From 13-2-20CM-66-19 sp963760225 (GTDB lineage: Bacteria > Pseudomonadota > Gammaproteobacteria > Steroidobacterales > Steroidobacteraceae): 64,000 nucleotides of DNA. Shown here in pieces: positions 45,695-54,572 of this stretch. The notes under the pieces were generated by a model. The model made no database searches, was not told the origin of the DNA, and saw only the letters and a program-made list of their open reading frames with translations. The stretch's first letter is position 1. Each line of letters opens with the position of its first letter. Where the stretch lies: contig CAVXCD010000001.1 of the NCBI GenBank assembly GCA_963760225.1, positions 372,001-436,000 of the forward strand. Reading direction: 5' to 3'. Position numbers and translations under genes: made by a program.

Positions 45695-46306
45695 CTAGGC
45701 GGGTCTGCGCCGCCGGCTCAGGCAGGTGGCCGTAAGCCCGAGGATCAGCAGCGCAGCGCTGGTGGGCTCCGGCACGCCGTGGGTGCCACCGCCACCACCG
45801 TTCGGGGAGGTAACCCCGCCGCAGCTCGGCGGCGTGAAGGTCGGTGCCAGCGGGCACCCACCCCAGGAGTTGGCGATGCTGCCGTACAACAGTGCGACCG
45901 AGTTGATCTTGCCGCCCGCATAGCCGACCAGGCTGCCATCGGACGGCGTCACGTCCAGCGTCATGTTCATCAACCAGTTGCTGCTGCAGTCGGTGCTGGC
46001 GCACAGCTCGACGATGAACAGATGTGTGCCGCTGCCGCCGCTCGCGGTCTCGAAGCCGGTCAGGTCGAGGGTGGGAACCGTGATGCCGGTGGCGGGCGAG
46101 CCGAAGATCAGACTGCCTCCCACGAAGGCACCGGTCGCGGTGTTGATGTCGAGCGTGCCGCTGAACGTATCGGTGCCGGTGGGCGGCCCGTTGTGATCGG
46201 CGGTGATCTCCACCTCACCGCTGACGTTGAACACGGTATCGCCCGCCACGGCGAGCGAGCACGTTGCGGCGGCGGCGAGTGCGGTGAGCGTGCAGAGAAT
46301 TTTCAT
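45695..46306 (-). CDS. PEP-CTERM sorting-domain protein
   Basis: A 203-residue secreted protein: signal peptide (cut after AVA, near 21), a beta-rich middle (VSGEVEITADHNG; FSGTLDINTATGAFVGGSLIF), four Cys, a Gly-rich linker, then VPEPTSAALLILGLTATCL and an Arg-rich end (SRRRRPA). The VPEP box, membrane helix and basic tail make the sorting signal cut by an exosortase, implying an exosortase/exopolysaccharide system elsewhere in the genome. Lies between rpoZ and a gene of unknown function, an unusual insertion into the gmk-rpoZ-spoT order. Confidence 0.93.
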   Translation of the reverse strand: MKILCTLTALAAAATCSLAVAGDTVFNVSGEVEITADHNGPPTGTDTFSGTLDINTATGAFVGGSLIFGSPATGITVPTLDLTGFETASGGSGTHLFIVELCASTDCSSNWLMNMTLDVTPSDGSLVGYAGGKINSVALLYGSIANSWGGCPLAPTFTPPSCGGVTSPNGGGGGTHGVPEPTSAALLILGLTATCLSRRRRPA

Positions 46307-46335
46307 GGGCTTGCCCGTCCCTTTGGCAGGTCTTG

Positions 46336-46361
46336 TTTGCGCTCACTATTTGCGCTCACTA
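46336..46361. repeat. Perfect 13-base tandem repeat upstream of the PEP-CTERM gene
   Basis: TTTGCGCTCACTA occurs twice head to tail (46336-46348, 46349-46361, plus strand), 30-55 bases before the PEP-CTERM start codon. The placement suggests regulator binding in the promoter or leader, but it may be a chance slippage duplication. Confidence 0.7.
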
Positions 46362-46469
46362 CGTACTCCTCCCAGAACTTGGCGTCAATTATGACTGGTA
46401 CGTCAATGGCTGGTGCGTCGCAATATATTAAAGCGGAGCCGCGGCAGTTCGACGCCCACGGTTTTGAGC

Positions 46470-47402
46470 TCAGCGGCGCGGGGGTTGCGGCGGCGGCGGT
46501 GCATTCGTCTCGACGAAGCCTGCGGCCTTCATTCGCTCCATCGTCTGCGCGTGTGCGGGGCCGAGCAACGTCTCCGTCTCCTCATCAGGCGCATGGCGCA
46601 GCTGGTGCAGCTCGGCGCGGGTGACGGTGGGAGGGAAGTCGGCGAACTCGTCGACGACGTTGGTCATCTGGGCGCCCTGCATCCACTGCCTCTCGAGCGC
46701 CGCCTGGATCCGCTCGATCTCGCTGCTGACCTGCGCTGGACTCAGGTGCGAGGGGTCGGCGTCGGTGAGGTTGTAGCGTTGCGCCTCCACCAGCGTGAGG
46801 GCCGCCTGATAGCCGTTTTCCCATTCCCGGTTGAGCGCGTTGTACAGGTCGTTGTACTCCTCGATCTCCTCGCGCGGCATCAGCGCGATCACCCCGCTCT
46901 CGCGGGCGGCATCCCACACCGCGGTCGAGAAGGCGAGCTCACTGACGTTCCAGAGCAGAACCCCGGGCAGTTTCTCCTGCGCCGTGCCGGGGTGCCGTTG
47001 CAGATACTGGAATACCAGCAGGTTGTTTTGCAGCTCGGCCACGGTCCTGTGCCAGGCGCGGGTCTGGGCCGCGAACGTGCGGCGATTCTCGGCGCGCTCC
47101 TGCAGCAGCGCGCGGCGGGTCTCCGCGACCTGATGGCGATGATGCAGGTACTCCACCGTCTGCTGCAGGCTGATGGCCAGGCCCAGGCCGATGAAGACAA
47201 TGACGATGTGGATGAAGAAATCCCGCCAACCGGAAATGGTCGCGTGAACCGGATGTACGTCGAGCATGGGTGCGGGGCGCTCCTGCGAGTGCGGGGCGGG
47301 TTGATCGGCGTGAGGCTTACGGTCTGGCGCGGCCGCGGGCGCTGCAGCCGGGCTGTTGATCGCTCCAGGAAGCGGCGGCTCAGGGGGCGCGCTCTCGGTC
47401 AT
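46470..47402 (-). CDS. Membrane-anchored protein of unknown function
   Basis: A 310-residue protein I cannot assign. Pro/Ala-rich N-terminus (about 1-50), one membrane helix (about 62-80, FFIHIVIVFIGLGLAISLQQ), then a long mostly helical, charged region (ETRRALLQERAENRRTFAAQTRAWHR...; EEIEEYNDLYNALNREWENGY) and a Pro-rich end. An alternative start is the ATG at about residue 46. It shares no clear homology with its neighbours; it sits 16 bases upstream of gmk's stop and 163 bases from the PEP-CTERM gene. The pattern resembles uncharacterised single-helix proteins with a periplasmic coiled region. Confidence 0.7.
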   Translation of the reverse strand: MTESAPPEPPLPGAINSPAAAPAAAPDRKPHADQPAPHSQERPAPMLDVHPVHATISGWRDFFIHIVIVFIGLGLAISLQQTVEYLHHRHQVAETRRALLQERAENRRTFAAQTRAWHRTVAELQNNLLVFQYLQRHPGTAQEKLPGVLLWNVSELAFSTAVWDAARESGVIALMPREEIEEYNDLYNALNREWENGYQAALTLVEAQRYNLTDADPSHLSPAQVSSEIERIQAALERQWMQGAQMTNVVDEFADFPPTVTRAELHQLRHAPDEETETLLGPAHAQTMERMKAAGFVETNAPPPPQPPRR

Positions 47403-47418
47403 GGGCTCAAGAATCTTT

Positions 47419-48039
47419 CTAAGGTGCGGCCAACAGGTCTGCGACCAGCGGCGCGAGCCCCGGGCGGTCGCTGCGCAGCCCCTCGCCGTGGCCGGCGATG
47501 ATGCGCTCGAGCTCGGCCACCGCCTGCTCGAAGTCGTCGTTCACCACCACATAGTCGAACTCGCCGTAGTGCGACATGTCGGCCGCGGCATCGGCCAGGC
47601 GTCGCGCGATGACCTCGGCGGAATCGGTGGCGCGGCGCGCCAGGCGCTGGGCGAGCGCGTCGCGCGCCGGCGGCAGCACGAACACGCTCACGCACTGCGG
47701 CATGGCCGAGCGCACCTGCCGCGCACCCTGCCAGTCGATCTCCAGCAGCACGTCGTGACCGGCTGCAAGCTGCTGCTCCACGTAGGCGCGCGAGGTGCCG
47801 TAGAAGTTGTCGAACACGCGCGCGTGCTCGAGGAACTCTCCCTGCGCGACCAGCCGTTCGAACTCGGGCGCGCTCACGAAGTGGTACTCGCGCCCCTCCG
47901 CTTCGGTGGGGCGGCGCTTGCGCGTGGTGTGCGACACCGACAGCCGCAGGTCCGGCCGGCGCACGAGCAGCGCCTTCACCAGCGAGGTCTTGCCGGCGCC
48001 CGAGGGCGCGGAGATGACGATCAGCCTGCCGCGCTTCAT
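47419..48039 (-). CDS. gmk: Guanylate kinase
   Basis: A 206-residue enzyme making GDP from GMP. P-loop SAPSGAGKTS (about 10-19), the GMP-binding SHTTRKRRPTEAEGREYHFVS and VLLEIDWQGARQVR. Start ATG at 48039, overlapping the stop of rdgB (ATGA). Supplies GDP/GTP for the ppGpp pathway encoded further along. Confidence 0.96.
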   Translation of the reverse strand: MKRGRLIVISAPSGAGKTSLVKALLVRRPDLRLSVSHTTRKRRPTEAEGREYHFVSAPEFERLVAQGEFLEHARVFDNFYGTSRAYVEQQLAAGHDVLLEIDWQGARQVRSAMPQCVSVFVLPPARDALAQRLARRATDSAEVIARRLADAAADMSHYGEFDYVVVNDDFEQAVAELERIIAGHGEGLRSDRPGLAPLVADLLAAP

Positions 48040-48647
48040 GGGGCGCGAATATAGCCCGACGTCCCGAGCATCGCGACGATCGCGCGCAGCGCCTGGCCGC
48101 GGTGGCTCGCGGCGTTCTTCGCCGCGGCGGGCAGCTGCGCTGCGGTACTCGGCTCGCCTTCGGGGACGAACACCGGGTCGTAGCCAAAGCCGCCGTGCCC
48201 GCGTGGTGCCTGGGCGATGTGCCCGCGCCAGCTGCCGCGGGCCACGAGCGGGGCGGGATCCGCGCCGTCGCGCACGAACACGATGACGCACTGGTAGCAC
48301 GCCTGGCGCTGTCCGGGCGGCACGGCCTGCAGCTCGGTGAGCAGGCGCTGCAGGTTCTGCGCATCGCTGGCGCCTTCGCCCGCGAAGCGCGCCGAGCGCA
48401 CGCCGGGGCGGCCGCCGAGCGCTGCGACCTCCAGGCCCGAGTCATCGGCGATCGCCGGCAACCGTGCGCGCCCCGACGCGTGGCGCGCCTTGAGCAGGGC
48501 GTTCTCCAGGAAGGTGGCGCCGGTCTCGGGCGGGGACTCGATGCCGAGCTCGGCCTGCGGGATGAGCTCGAGTGACAGCGGGGCGAGCAGCGCGCTCAGC
48601 TCGCGCAGCTTCCCGGGGTTGCCGCTGGCGAGGACCGTGCGCCTCAC
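48036..48647 (-). CDS. rdgB: XTP/dITP diphosphatase (RdgB/HAM1)
   Basis: A 203-residue house-cleaning pyrophosphatase. Opening VLASGNPGKLREL, then ETGATFLENALLKARHA, ADDSGLEVAALGGRPGVRSARFAGE and GFGYDPVFVPEG. Hydrolyses non-canonical purine nucleoside triphosphates. Start GTG at 48647 coupled to the rph stop. Confidence 0.95.
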   Translation of the reverse strand: MRRTVLASGNPGKLRELSALLAPLSLELIPQAELGIESPPETGATFLENALLKARHASGRARLPAIADDSGLEVAALGGRPGVRSARFAGEGASDAQNLQRLLTELQAVPPGQRQACYQCVIVFVRDGADPAPLVARGSWRGHIAQAPRGHGGFGYDPVFVPEGEPSTAAQLPAAAKNAASHRGQALRAIVAMLGTSGYIRAP

Positions 48648-49366
48648 GGCGCCGCGAGCGTCTGCGCCTGCAGCGCGAACAGCTCGCCGATGCCGGCGGC
48701 GGCGAGGTTCAGCAGCGCATCGAGCTCGTGGCGGCGGAACGCGTGTCCCTCCGCGGTGCCCTGCACCTCGACGAAGCCGCCGCCGTTGTTCATCACGACG
48801 TTCATGTCGGTCTCGGCCTGCGAATCCTCGGCGTAATCGAGGTCGAGCACCGCCGCGCCGCCGACGATGCCCACCGAGATCGCCGCCACCTGCCCGTGCA
48901 GCGGGCTGGCGGCGATCAGGCGCCGCCGCACCAGCTGCTCGCACGCCTGCGACAGCGCCACGAAGCCGCCGGTGATGGCGGCGGTGCGCGTGCCGCCGTC
49001 GGCCTGCAGCACGTCGCAGTCGAGCGTGATGGTGCGCTCGCCGAGGGCCTTGAGATCCGCGACCGCGCGCAGCGAGCGGCCGATGAGGCGCTGGATCTCG
49101 AGCGTGCGCCCGCTCTGGCGCCCGCGCGTGGCCTCGCGCGCGGAGCGCGTGTGCGTGGCGCGCGGCAGCATGCCGTACTCGGCGGTGATCCAGCCCTGGC
49201 CCTTGCCGCGCAGGAACTGCGGCACGCCCTCCTCCACGCTCGCGGTACACAGCACCTGGGTATCACCGCAGGCGATCAGCACCGCGCCCTCGGCGTGCTT
49301 GGCGTGCCGCCGCTCGAAGCTCACGCGCCGCATCTGGTCGGGGGCGCGTCCGGAGGGTCTGCCCAC
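48644..49366 (-). CDS. rph: Ribonuclease PH
   Basis: A 240-residue phosphorolytic 3' exoribonuclease that trims tRNA 3' ends. Opening RPSGRAPDQMR, then VEEGVPQFLRGKGQGWITAEYGMLPRATHTR, DCDVLQADGGTRTAAI and the catalytic DLDYAEDSQAETDMN. GTG at 49366, 5 bases after the PP2C gene's stop; overlaps rdgB by GTGA. Confidence 0.96.
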   Translation of the reverse strand: MGRPSGRAPDQMRRVSFERRHAKHAEGAVLIACGDTQVLCTASVEEGVPQFLRGKGQGWITAEYGMLPRATHTRSAREATRGRQSGRTLEIQRLIGRSLRAVADLKALGERTITLDCDVLQADGGTRTAAITGGFVALSQACEQLVRRRLIAASPLHGQVAAISVGIVGGAAVLDLDYAEDSQAETDMNVVMNNGGGFVEVQGTAEGHAFRRHELDALLNLAAAGIGELFALQAQTLAAP

Positions 49367-49371
49367 GCGCG

Positions 49372-50124
49372 CTACTCGCCCAGCCAGCGCAGCGCCGCCG
49401 CCGAGGTGTTGTCGCTGCCGCTGCCGGCGCGCTGCACCGCGCGCTCACCGAGGGCGAGCAGCTTCTCGCGCAGCGGCCCCGGCGCGCCGAGCTCGGCCGC
49501 GATCTCGCTATCCTTCAGTCCGCCCCACAAACCGTCGGTGCACACCAGCAGCACGTCGTTGGGCTGCAGCGGGCGGCGCCGCGTCAGCGACATGTCCGGC
49601 AGCACCGGGTCGCCGCCAAGACAGCATTCGACGAAGTTGCGCATCGGGTGCGTGTGCGCCTGCTCGGCGTTGATCAGCCCTTCGCGCAGCAGCAGCTCGA
49701 CGTGGCTGTGATCGCGGCTGCGCGTCAGCAGCTGCGCGCCGCGCACGTGGTAGAGGCGGCTGTCGCCGACGTGCGCCCACCAGCTGGCGCGCTGCTGCAC
49801 CAGGCACACCGCGCAGGTGGCGCGCGGCCGCTGCTCGAGCGCCAACTGCGCGCCGAGCTTCACCACTTCCTCGTGCGCGCGCCCGAGGGTGAGGTGCAGG
49901 AAGCCGAGCGGATCGAACAGCGGCTGCGGCGAGTGCCAGAACGCTTCCACGATCACCTGCTGGGTCACCTGTGCGGCGCGCGCGCCGTGGGCGTGACCGC
50001 CCATACCGTCGACCACCACCAGCAGCGCCGCGTGCTCGGCGACCGCCGTGGTGACGCGATCCTGGTTCTCCTCGCGCCCGCCGAGCAGGCTGATGTCCGC
50101 ATATTCGACCCGCAAGAACCGCAC
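49372..50124 (-). CDS. PP2C-family serine/threonine protein phosphatase
   Basis: A 250-residue PPM/PP2C phosphatase. Metal-binding motifs GREENQDRV, VVVDGMGGH, HVGDSRLYHVRG, TDGLWGG and GSDNTSAAAL occur in the standard order. Likely acts with a kinase elsewhere; the gene is commonly found, as here, divergent from yicC and next to rph. GTG start at 50124; divergent yicC begins 54 bases away. Confidence 0.92.
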   Translation of the reverse strand: MRFLRVEYADISLLGGREENQDRVTTAVAEHAALLVVVDGMGGHAHGARAAQVTQQVIVEAFWHSPQPLFDPLGFLHLTLGRAHEEVVKLGAQLALEQRPRATCAVCLVQQRASWWAHVGDSRLYHVRGAQLLTRSRDHSHVELLLREGLINAEQAHTHPMRNFVECCLGGDPVLPDMSLTRRRPLQPNDVLLVCTDGLWGGLKDSEIAAELGAPGPLREKLLALGERAVQRAGSGSDNTSAAALRWLGE

Positions 50125-50178
50125 CCAGCCTCTGTTAGACTTGTCGGCGGCTTTATATCACCTGTGACGAGCGCCAGC

Positions 50179-51045
50179 ATGATCGCCAGCATGACCGGTT
50201 TCGCGCGTCGCGAGAGCAGCGGCTCGTGGGGCACGCTGGTATGCGAGCTGCGCAGCGTGAACCACCGCTTCCTCGAGGCAGGCTTCCGCCTGCCGGACGA
50301 GCTGCGCAGCGCGGAAGGCGAGCTGCGCGCGCGCCTAGCGCAGCAGCTGCGCCGCGGCAAGGTCGACTGCACCTTGAGCTACCGCCGCCCGCAGGGCGCG
50401 GGCGGTGCGCTGGAGATCGACAGCGAGGCGCTCGAGCGGTTGCGGGCGGCCGTGCACGTGCTGGCGCGCGCACTGCCCGCGGGCGCGAGCGTCAACCTGC
50501 TCGACGTGCTGCGCTGGCCCGGCGTGTTGCGTGAGGACGGAGGTTCCGGTGAGCAGCTGCTCGGCGCCGCACTGGCGCTGTTCGAAGCGACGCTCGAGGA
50601 CCTGGCAGCCGCTCGCCGCCGCGAGGGGGCGCGGCTGCGCGAGCTGCTCGAGCAGCGCTGCACCGCTCTCGATGAGCTGATCGCCGACGTGAGCGCGCGG
50701 CTTCCCGAAGTGCACGCGCGCGTGCGCGCGCGGCTCGCCGAGCGCGTCGCCGAGCTCGCCGTGCAGGTCGATCCCGAGCGGCTCGAGCAGGAGCTGGCAC
50801 TGCTGCTGCAGCGGCTCGACGTCGACGAGGAGATCGAGCGCCTGCGCAGCCACGTGATCGAAGTGCGGCGCGTGATCGGCGCCAACGAGCCCGCCGGGCG
50901 CCGGCTCGACTTCCTCATGCAGGAGCTCAATCGCGAGGCGAACACGCTCTCGTCGAAGTCGCAGGACATCGAGACGACGCGCAGCGCGGTCGACCTGAAG
51001 GTCGTGATCGAGCAGATGCGCGAGCAGGTGCAGAATGCGGAGTAG
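50179..51045 (+). CDS. yicC: YicC/YloC-family endoribonuclease
   Basis: A 288-residue protein with the YicC N-terminus MIASMTGFARR, SVNHRFLEAGFRLP, and the C-terminal DUF1732 segment GRRLDFLMQELNREANTLSSKSQD. YicC proteins are Mn-dependent ribonucleases that affect sRNA stability (RyhB in E. coli). The ATG at 50179 gives the canonical start. Ends 12 bases before the TIR gene. Confidence 0.94.
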   Translation: MIASMTGFARRESSGSWGTLVCELRSVNHRFLEAGFRLPDELRSAEGELRARLAQQLRRGKVDCTLSYRRPQGAGGALEIDSEALERLRAAVHVLARALPAGASVNLLDVLRWPGVLREDGGSGEQLLGAALALFEATLEDLAAARRREGARLRELLEQRCTALDELIADVSARLPEVHARVRARLAERVAELAVQVDPERLEQELALLLQRLDVDEEIERLRSHVIEVRRVIGANEPAGRRLDFLMQELNREANTLSSKSQDIETTRSAVDLKVVIEQMREQVQNAE

Positions 51046-51057
51046 GCGGGCGGGGAC

Positions 51058-53157
51058 TTGAGCGGCGAATCGGGCAGCGCCGCGGGCGCCGCCGCCGCGG
51101 GGCCGGCAGTCTTTCTCAGCTACGCCTCGGAGGATGCCGCTGCGGCGCAGCGGCTGTGCGACGCGCTGCGCGCCGCCGGCATCGAAATCTGGTTTGACAA
51201 GAGCGAGCTGCGCGGCGGGGATGCCTGGGACACGGCGATCCGCCGCCAGATCAAGGGCTGCGCGCTCTTCATCCCGATCATCTCGACGAACGCGCACGCG
51301 CGCACCGAAGGCTACTTCCGCTTCGAATGGAAGCTGGCGGTCGACCGCTCGCACCTGATGGCGCCCGACAAGCCGTTCCTCCTGCCGGTGGCGATCGATG
51401 ACACGCCGCAGTCGGATGAGCGCATCCCGGACCGCTTCCGCGAGCTGCAGTGGACGCGACTGCCGGGAGGTGAGACCCCGCCCGCCTTCGTCGAGCGGGT
51501 TATGCGGTTGCTGTTCCCGGGAGCGGCGCGCGCAGCAGACGACGCTGCGGTGCGCGGCGTCGGCGGCGCACCGTCGGGCAATGCGCTGTCGTCCGCTGGC
51601 CGCAGCGCGAGCGATGCCGCCGCCCCAACCGGCGCGCGCAGCACGCTGCGGGCACTCATCTGGGCGGTGGCGCTCATCGTGGTGGTCGCGATCGTCATGT
51701 ACTACGCCTCGCAGTGGTCGGCGTCCCATGGCATGGCCCAACCCTCCGCCGGCGCTGCAGCGCCGCCGGTCGCCGCACCGGGCAAGTCGGTGGCGGTGCT
51801 GCCCTTCACGGACCTGAGCGAGAAGCACGACCAGGAGTACTTCTCGGACGGTCTCGCCGAGGAGCTGATCGACACGCTCACCCGGGTGCCGAACCTGCGG
51901 GTGCCGGCACGCACCTCCTCATTCTCCTTCAAGGGCAAGTCGGCAACCGTGAGCGAGATCGGCCGCGCGCTCGGCGTCACCCACATCCTCGAAGGCAGCG
52001 TGCGCAAGTCCGGTGACCGCTTGCGCATCACTGCGCAGCTGGTGCGTACCGACAACGGCTTTCACCTCTGGTCGCAGACCTACGACCGCGACGCCCGTGA
52101 CATCTTCGCGGTGCAGGACGACATCGCACGCGCGGTATCCGAGCAGCTGCAGAGCACGCTGATGGGCACCCAGGCGGCCGCGCCGCAGCAGTCGACGAGC
52201 CCGGAGGCCTACACGCTCTATCTGCAGGCGCGACACCTCGTGACCAACGACACACGCCAGGATCTCGTTCAGGCGGAGACGCTCTACCGCCAGACGCTCA
52301 AGCTGGATCCCAACTACGCCCCAGCCTGGGTGGGACTTGCGCTCTGTCTTGGCCGCCAGGTCGCGCAGGGGTTCGCAGGCGCTTCCCCGCAGTGGTACGT
52401 CAGCCAGCACGCCGAGATCGTCGCCGCCGCCAACCGCGCGGTCGCCCTGAATCCCAATCTGCCGGATGCCTACGTGGCAGCGGCCACCACCTACATCCAG
52501 TACGATCTCAACTGGTCGGCGGCCGCCGACGCGCTCGCCAAGGCGCGCGCCCTGGACCCGAACAATGTCGACATGCTGGCCCTCTACGGCCACCTCACCG
52601 CGGCTACCGGGCAGCCGAGTGAGGCGGCCACATACTTCCGGCGCGCGATGGAGGGCGATCCGCTGAACCTCCTGCACCGCAAGTACCTGGGCCGCGCGTT
52701 GCACTATGCGGGCCGCGCGGCGGAATCGGCCGAGGTGCTGCGGCGGGCGATCGCGCTCGATGGGCACTTCCCGGGGCTGCACTACGAGCTCGGGCGCGCG
52801 CTGCTCGTATCGAAGGATGCCGCGGGGGCGAGTGCGGCCTTCGAGGCGGAGCCTGCAGAGACCTCGGGCTGGCGAGTGCTCGGCCTGCCGCTCGGCTACC
52901 ACGCAACCGGCGACACCACGCGGGCGAAGGCGGCGCTCGCCGATCTCCTGGCGCAGTCGCAGGGATCTGAATTCCAGGCGGCCGAGGCGGTGGCCTTCTT
53001 TGGCGATCGCGACGGCGCTTTGCAGTGGCTCGAGAAGGCGCGCGTCAACCACGACCCGGGGGTCGTGTGGGTGCGCCACGATGCGCTGCTCGCATCGATC
53101 GCCGGCGATCCGCGCTTCGCGGCCTACCTGAAACGCCTCGGCCAGCCTGCGGATTAG
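51058..53157 (+). CDS. TIR-transmembrane-TolB-like-TPR receptor-like protein
   Basis: A 699-residue protein. TIR domain (about 15-100) with FLSYASEDAAAA, WFDKSEL.GG and a candidate NADase Glu in YFRFEWKLA (Glu90); a linker; one membrane helix (about 199-218); a TolB/FlgO-like N-domain (about 243-375, KSVAVLPFTDLS...YFSDGLAEELIDTLTRVPNLRV...LGVTHILEGSVRKSG); then several TPRs to the end. The start is TTG at 51058, the only one that leaves the TIR intact. TIR domain should be cytoplasmic with the TolB/TPR part outside, like a membrane sensor. The same TolB-TPR chassis is usually joined to adenylate cyclase or winged-helix modules, so TIR here is a module swap. Confidence 0.8.
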   Translation: MSGESGSAAGAAAAGPAVFLSYASEDAAAAQRLCDALRAAGIEIWFDKSELRGGDAWDTAIRRQIKGCALFIPIISTNAHARTEGYFRFEWKLAVDRSHLMAPDKPFLLPVAIDDTPQSDERIPDRFRELQWTRLPGGETPPAFVERVMRLLFPGAARAADDAAVRGVGGAPSGNALSSAGRSASDAAAPTGARSTLRALIWAVALIVVVAIVMYYASQWSASHGMAQPSAGAAAPPVAAPGKSVAVLPFTDLSEKHDQEYFSDGLAEELIDTLTRVPNLRVPARTSSFSFKGKSATVSEIGRALGVTHILEGSVRKSGDRLRITAQLVRTDNGFHLWSQTYDRDARDIFAVQDDIARAVSEQLQSTLMGTQAAAPQQSTSPEAYTLYLQARHLVTNDTRQDLVQAETLYRQTLKLDPNYAPAWVGLALCLGRQVAQGFAGASPQWYVSQHAEIVAAANRAVALNPNLPDAYVAAATTYIQYDLNWSAAADALAKARALDPNNVDMLALYGHLTAATGQPSEAATYFRRAMEGDPLNLLHRKYLGRALHYAGRAAESAEVLRRAIALDGHFPGLHYELGRALLVSKDAAGASAAFEAEPAETSGWRVLGLPLGYHATGDTTRAKAALADLLAQSQGSEFQAAEAVAFFGDRDGALQWLEKARVNHDPGVVWVRHDALLASIAGDPRFAAYLKRLGQPAD

Positions 53158-53162
53158 CCGTC

Positions 53163-54374
53163 ATGCCCGCCCTCGACACCCCGCCGCTCGCGCTGTACGT
53201 GCATTTCCCGTGGTGCGTGCGCAAGTGCCCGTACTGCGACTTCAATTCCTACGCGCTGGCCGGGGAGCTGGCGGCGGAGCCGTATGTGCAGCGCCTCGCG
53301 CGCGATCTCGAGGCGCAGGCGCACGAAGTCAGCGGGCGCGAAGTCATCAGCGTGTTCCTCGGCGGGGGCACGCCAAGCCTGTTTCCGCCGGAAGCGATCG
53401 CTCGGGTGCTGCAGGCGGCGCGCCGCCATCTCGTGTTCGCCGTCGATGCCGAGGTGACGCTCGAGGCCAACCCCGGCGCGATCGAGCGCGGCGCCTTTCG
53501 CGAGTACCGCGCTGCCGGTATCACGCGCGTGTCGCTCGGTGCGCAGAGCTTCGATGCACAGGCGCTGAGGGCTCTCGGCCGCATCCATTCGCCCGATGAG
53601 ACGCGCCGCGCCGCCGCGGAGCTGCACGCCGCCGGCCTCGCCAACTTCAATCTCGACCTGATGTACGCCCTGCCGGGGCAGGACCTCGCCGGCGCGCTCG
53701 CGGACGTGCGGCAGGCGCTTGAGCTGGCCCCCGCGCACCTGTCGCATTACCAGCTGACGCTCGAGCCGGGCACGGTGTTCGCCGCGCATCCGCCGCCGCT
53801 GCCGCAGGAGGATGCGGCCGCGGCGATGCACGCGCAGTGCACGCAGCTGCTGGCCGGCGCGGGGTTTGCCCGCTACGAGGTGTCGGCGTATGCGCGCGCG
53901 GGCGCCCGCTGCCGCCACAACCTCAACTACTGGAACTTCGGCGATTACCTCGGAGTCGGGGCCGGCGCGCACGGCAAGCTCACCCGCTCGCACCGCGCGG
54001 ACATCGTGCGCACCACGCAGCTGCGCGAGCCGCGCCGTTATCTTGCGGCCGCCGACGCGGTGCTGGCACGGCGCAGCATCCCGCTGCACGAGCGGCCGTT
54101 CGAATTCATGCTGAATGCGCTGCGCCTCACGCACGGCTTCGACCGCGCGAGCTTCTGCGCGCGCACTGGCCTGCCGTGGGAGAGCGTCGCCGCGGTGCTC
54201 GAGCGGCAGCGCCAGCGCGGCCTGCTCGAGGCGAGCGCGGCGGGCTATCGTCCGAGCCCGCAGGGGCTGCTGTTCCTCAACGACCTGCTGCTCGAATTTC
54301 TGCCCGAAACGCCGAAGAATTCTGGGCTTTCCGCGTTGTCAATGGCAGCGCTGGAGGTTTCCACGGACACGTGA
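53163..54374 (+). CDS. hemW: Radical SAM haem chaperone HemW
   Basis: A 403-residue HemN-like protein. Cluster motif CVRKCPYCDF near residue 20, GGGTPSL, SLGAQSFD and NYWNFGDYLGVGAGAHG. HemW lacks coproporphyrinogen oxidase activity and instead carries haem to target proteins; absence of the fourth HemN Cys pattern fits this. The body ends with LLLEFLPE; a further 22 residues (ETPKNSGLSALSMAALEVSTDT) are in a stretch of lower GC and look like non-conserved read-through. Begins 5 bases after the TIR gene's stop. Confidence 0.93.
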   Translation: MPALDTPPLALYVHFPWCVRKCPYCDFNSYALAGELAAEPYVQRLARDLEAQAHEVSGREVISVFLGGGTPSLFPPEAIARVLQAARRHLVFAVDAEVTLEANPGAIERGAFREYRAAGITRVSLGAQSFDAQALRALGRIHSPDETRRAAAELHAAGLANFNLDLMYALPGQDLAGALADVRQALELAPAHLSHYQLTLEPGTVFAAHPPPLPQEDAAAAMHAQCTQLLAGAGFARYEVSAYARAGARCRHNLNYWNFGDYLGVGAGAHGKLTRSHRADIVRTTQLREPRRYLAAADAVLARRSIPLHERPFEFMLNALRLTHGFDRASFCARTGLPWESVAAVLERQRQRGLLEASAAGYRPSPQGLLFLNDLLLEFLPETPKNSGLSALSMAALEVSTDT

Positions 54375-54572
54375 AGAACCTTTATTCACAGGTCGGTGCC
54401 GCCGCGCCCAAGAATGAGTCAATTACACGCAAAAGCGGTCAAGCCGCTGGACATCATGCCCGTAAGTCATTGATGAAACAGGTAGAAATCGCCTGATCAT
54501 TATTTGACCAAGGTAACAATTATGCAATGTCGCTGCGAAATCGAAGCGATGCGGTGAGGTGAGTCCACAGAC

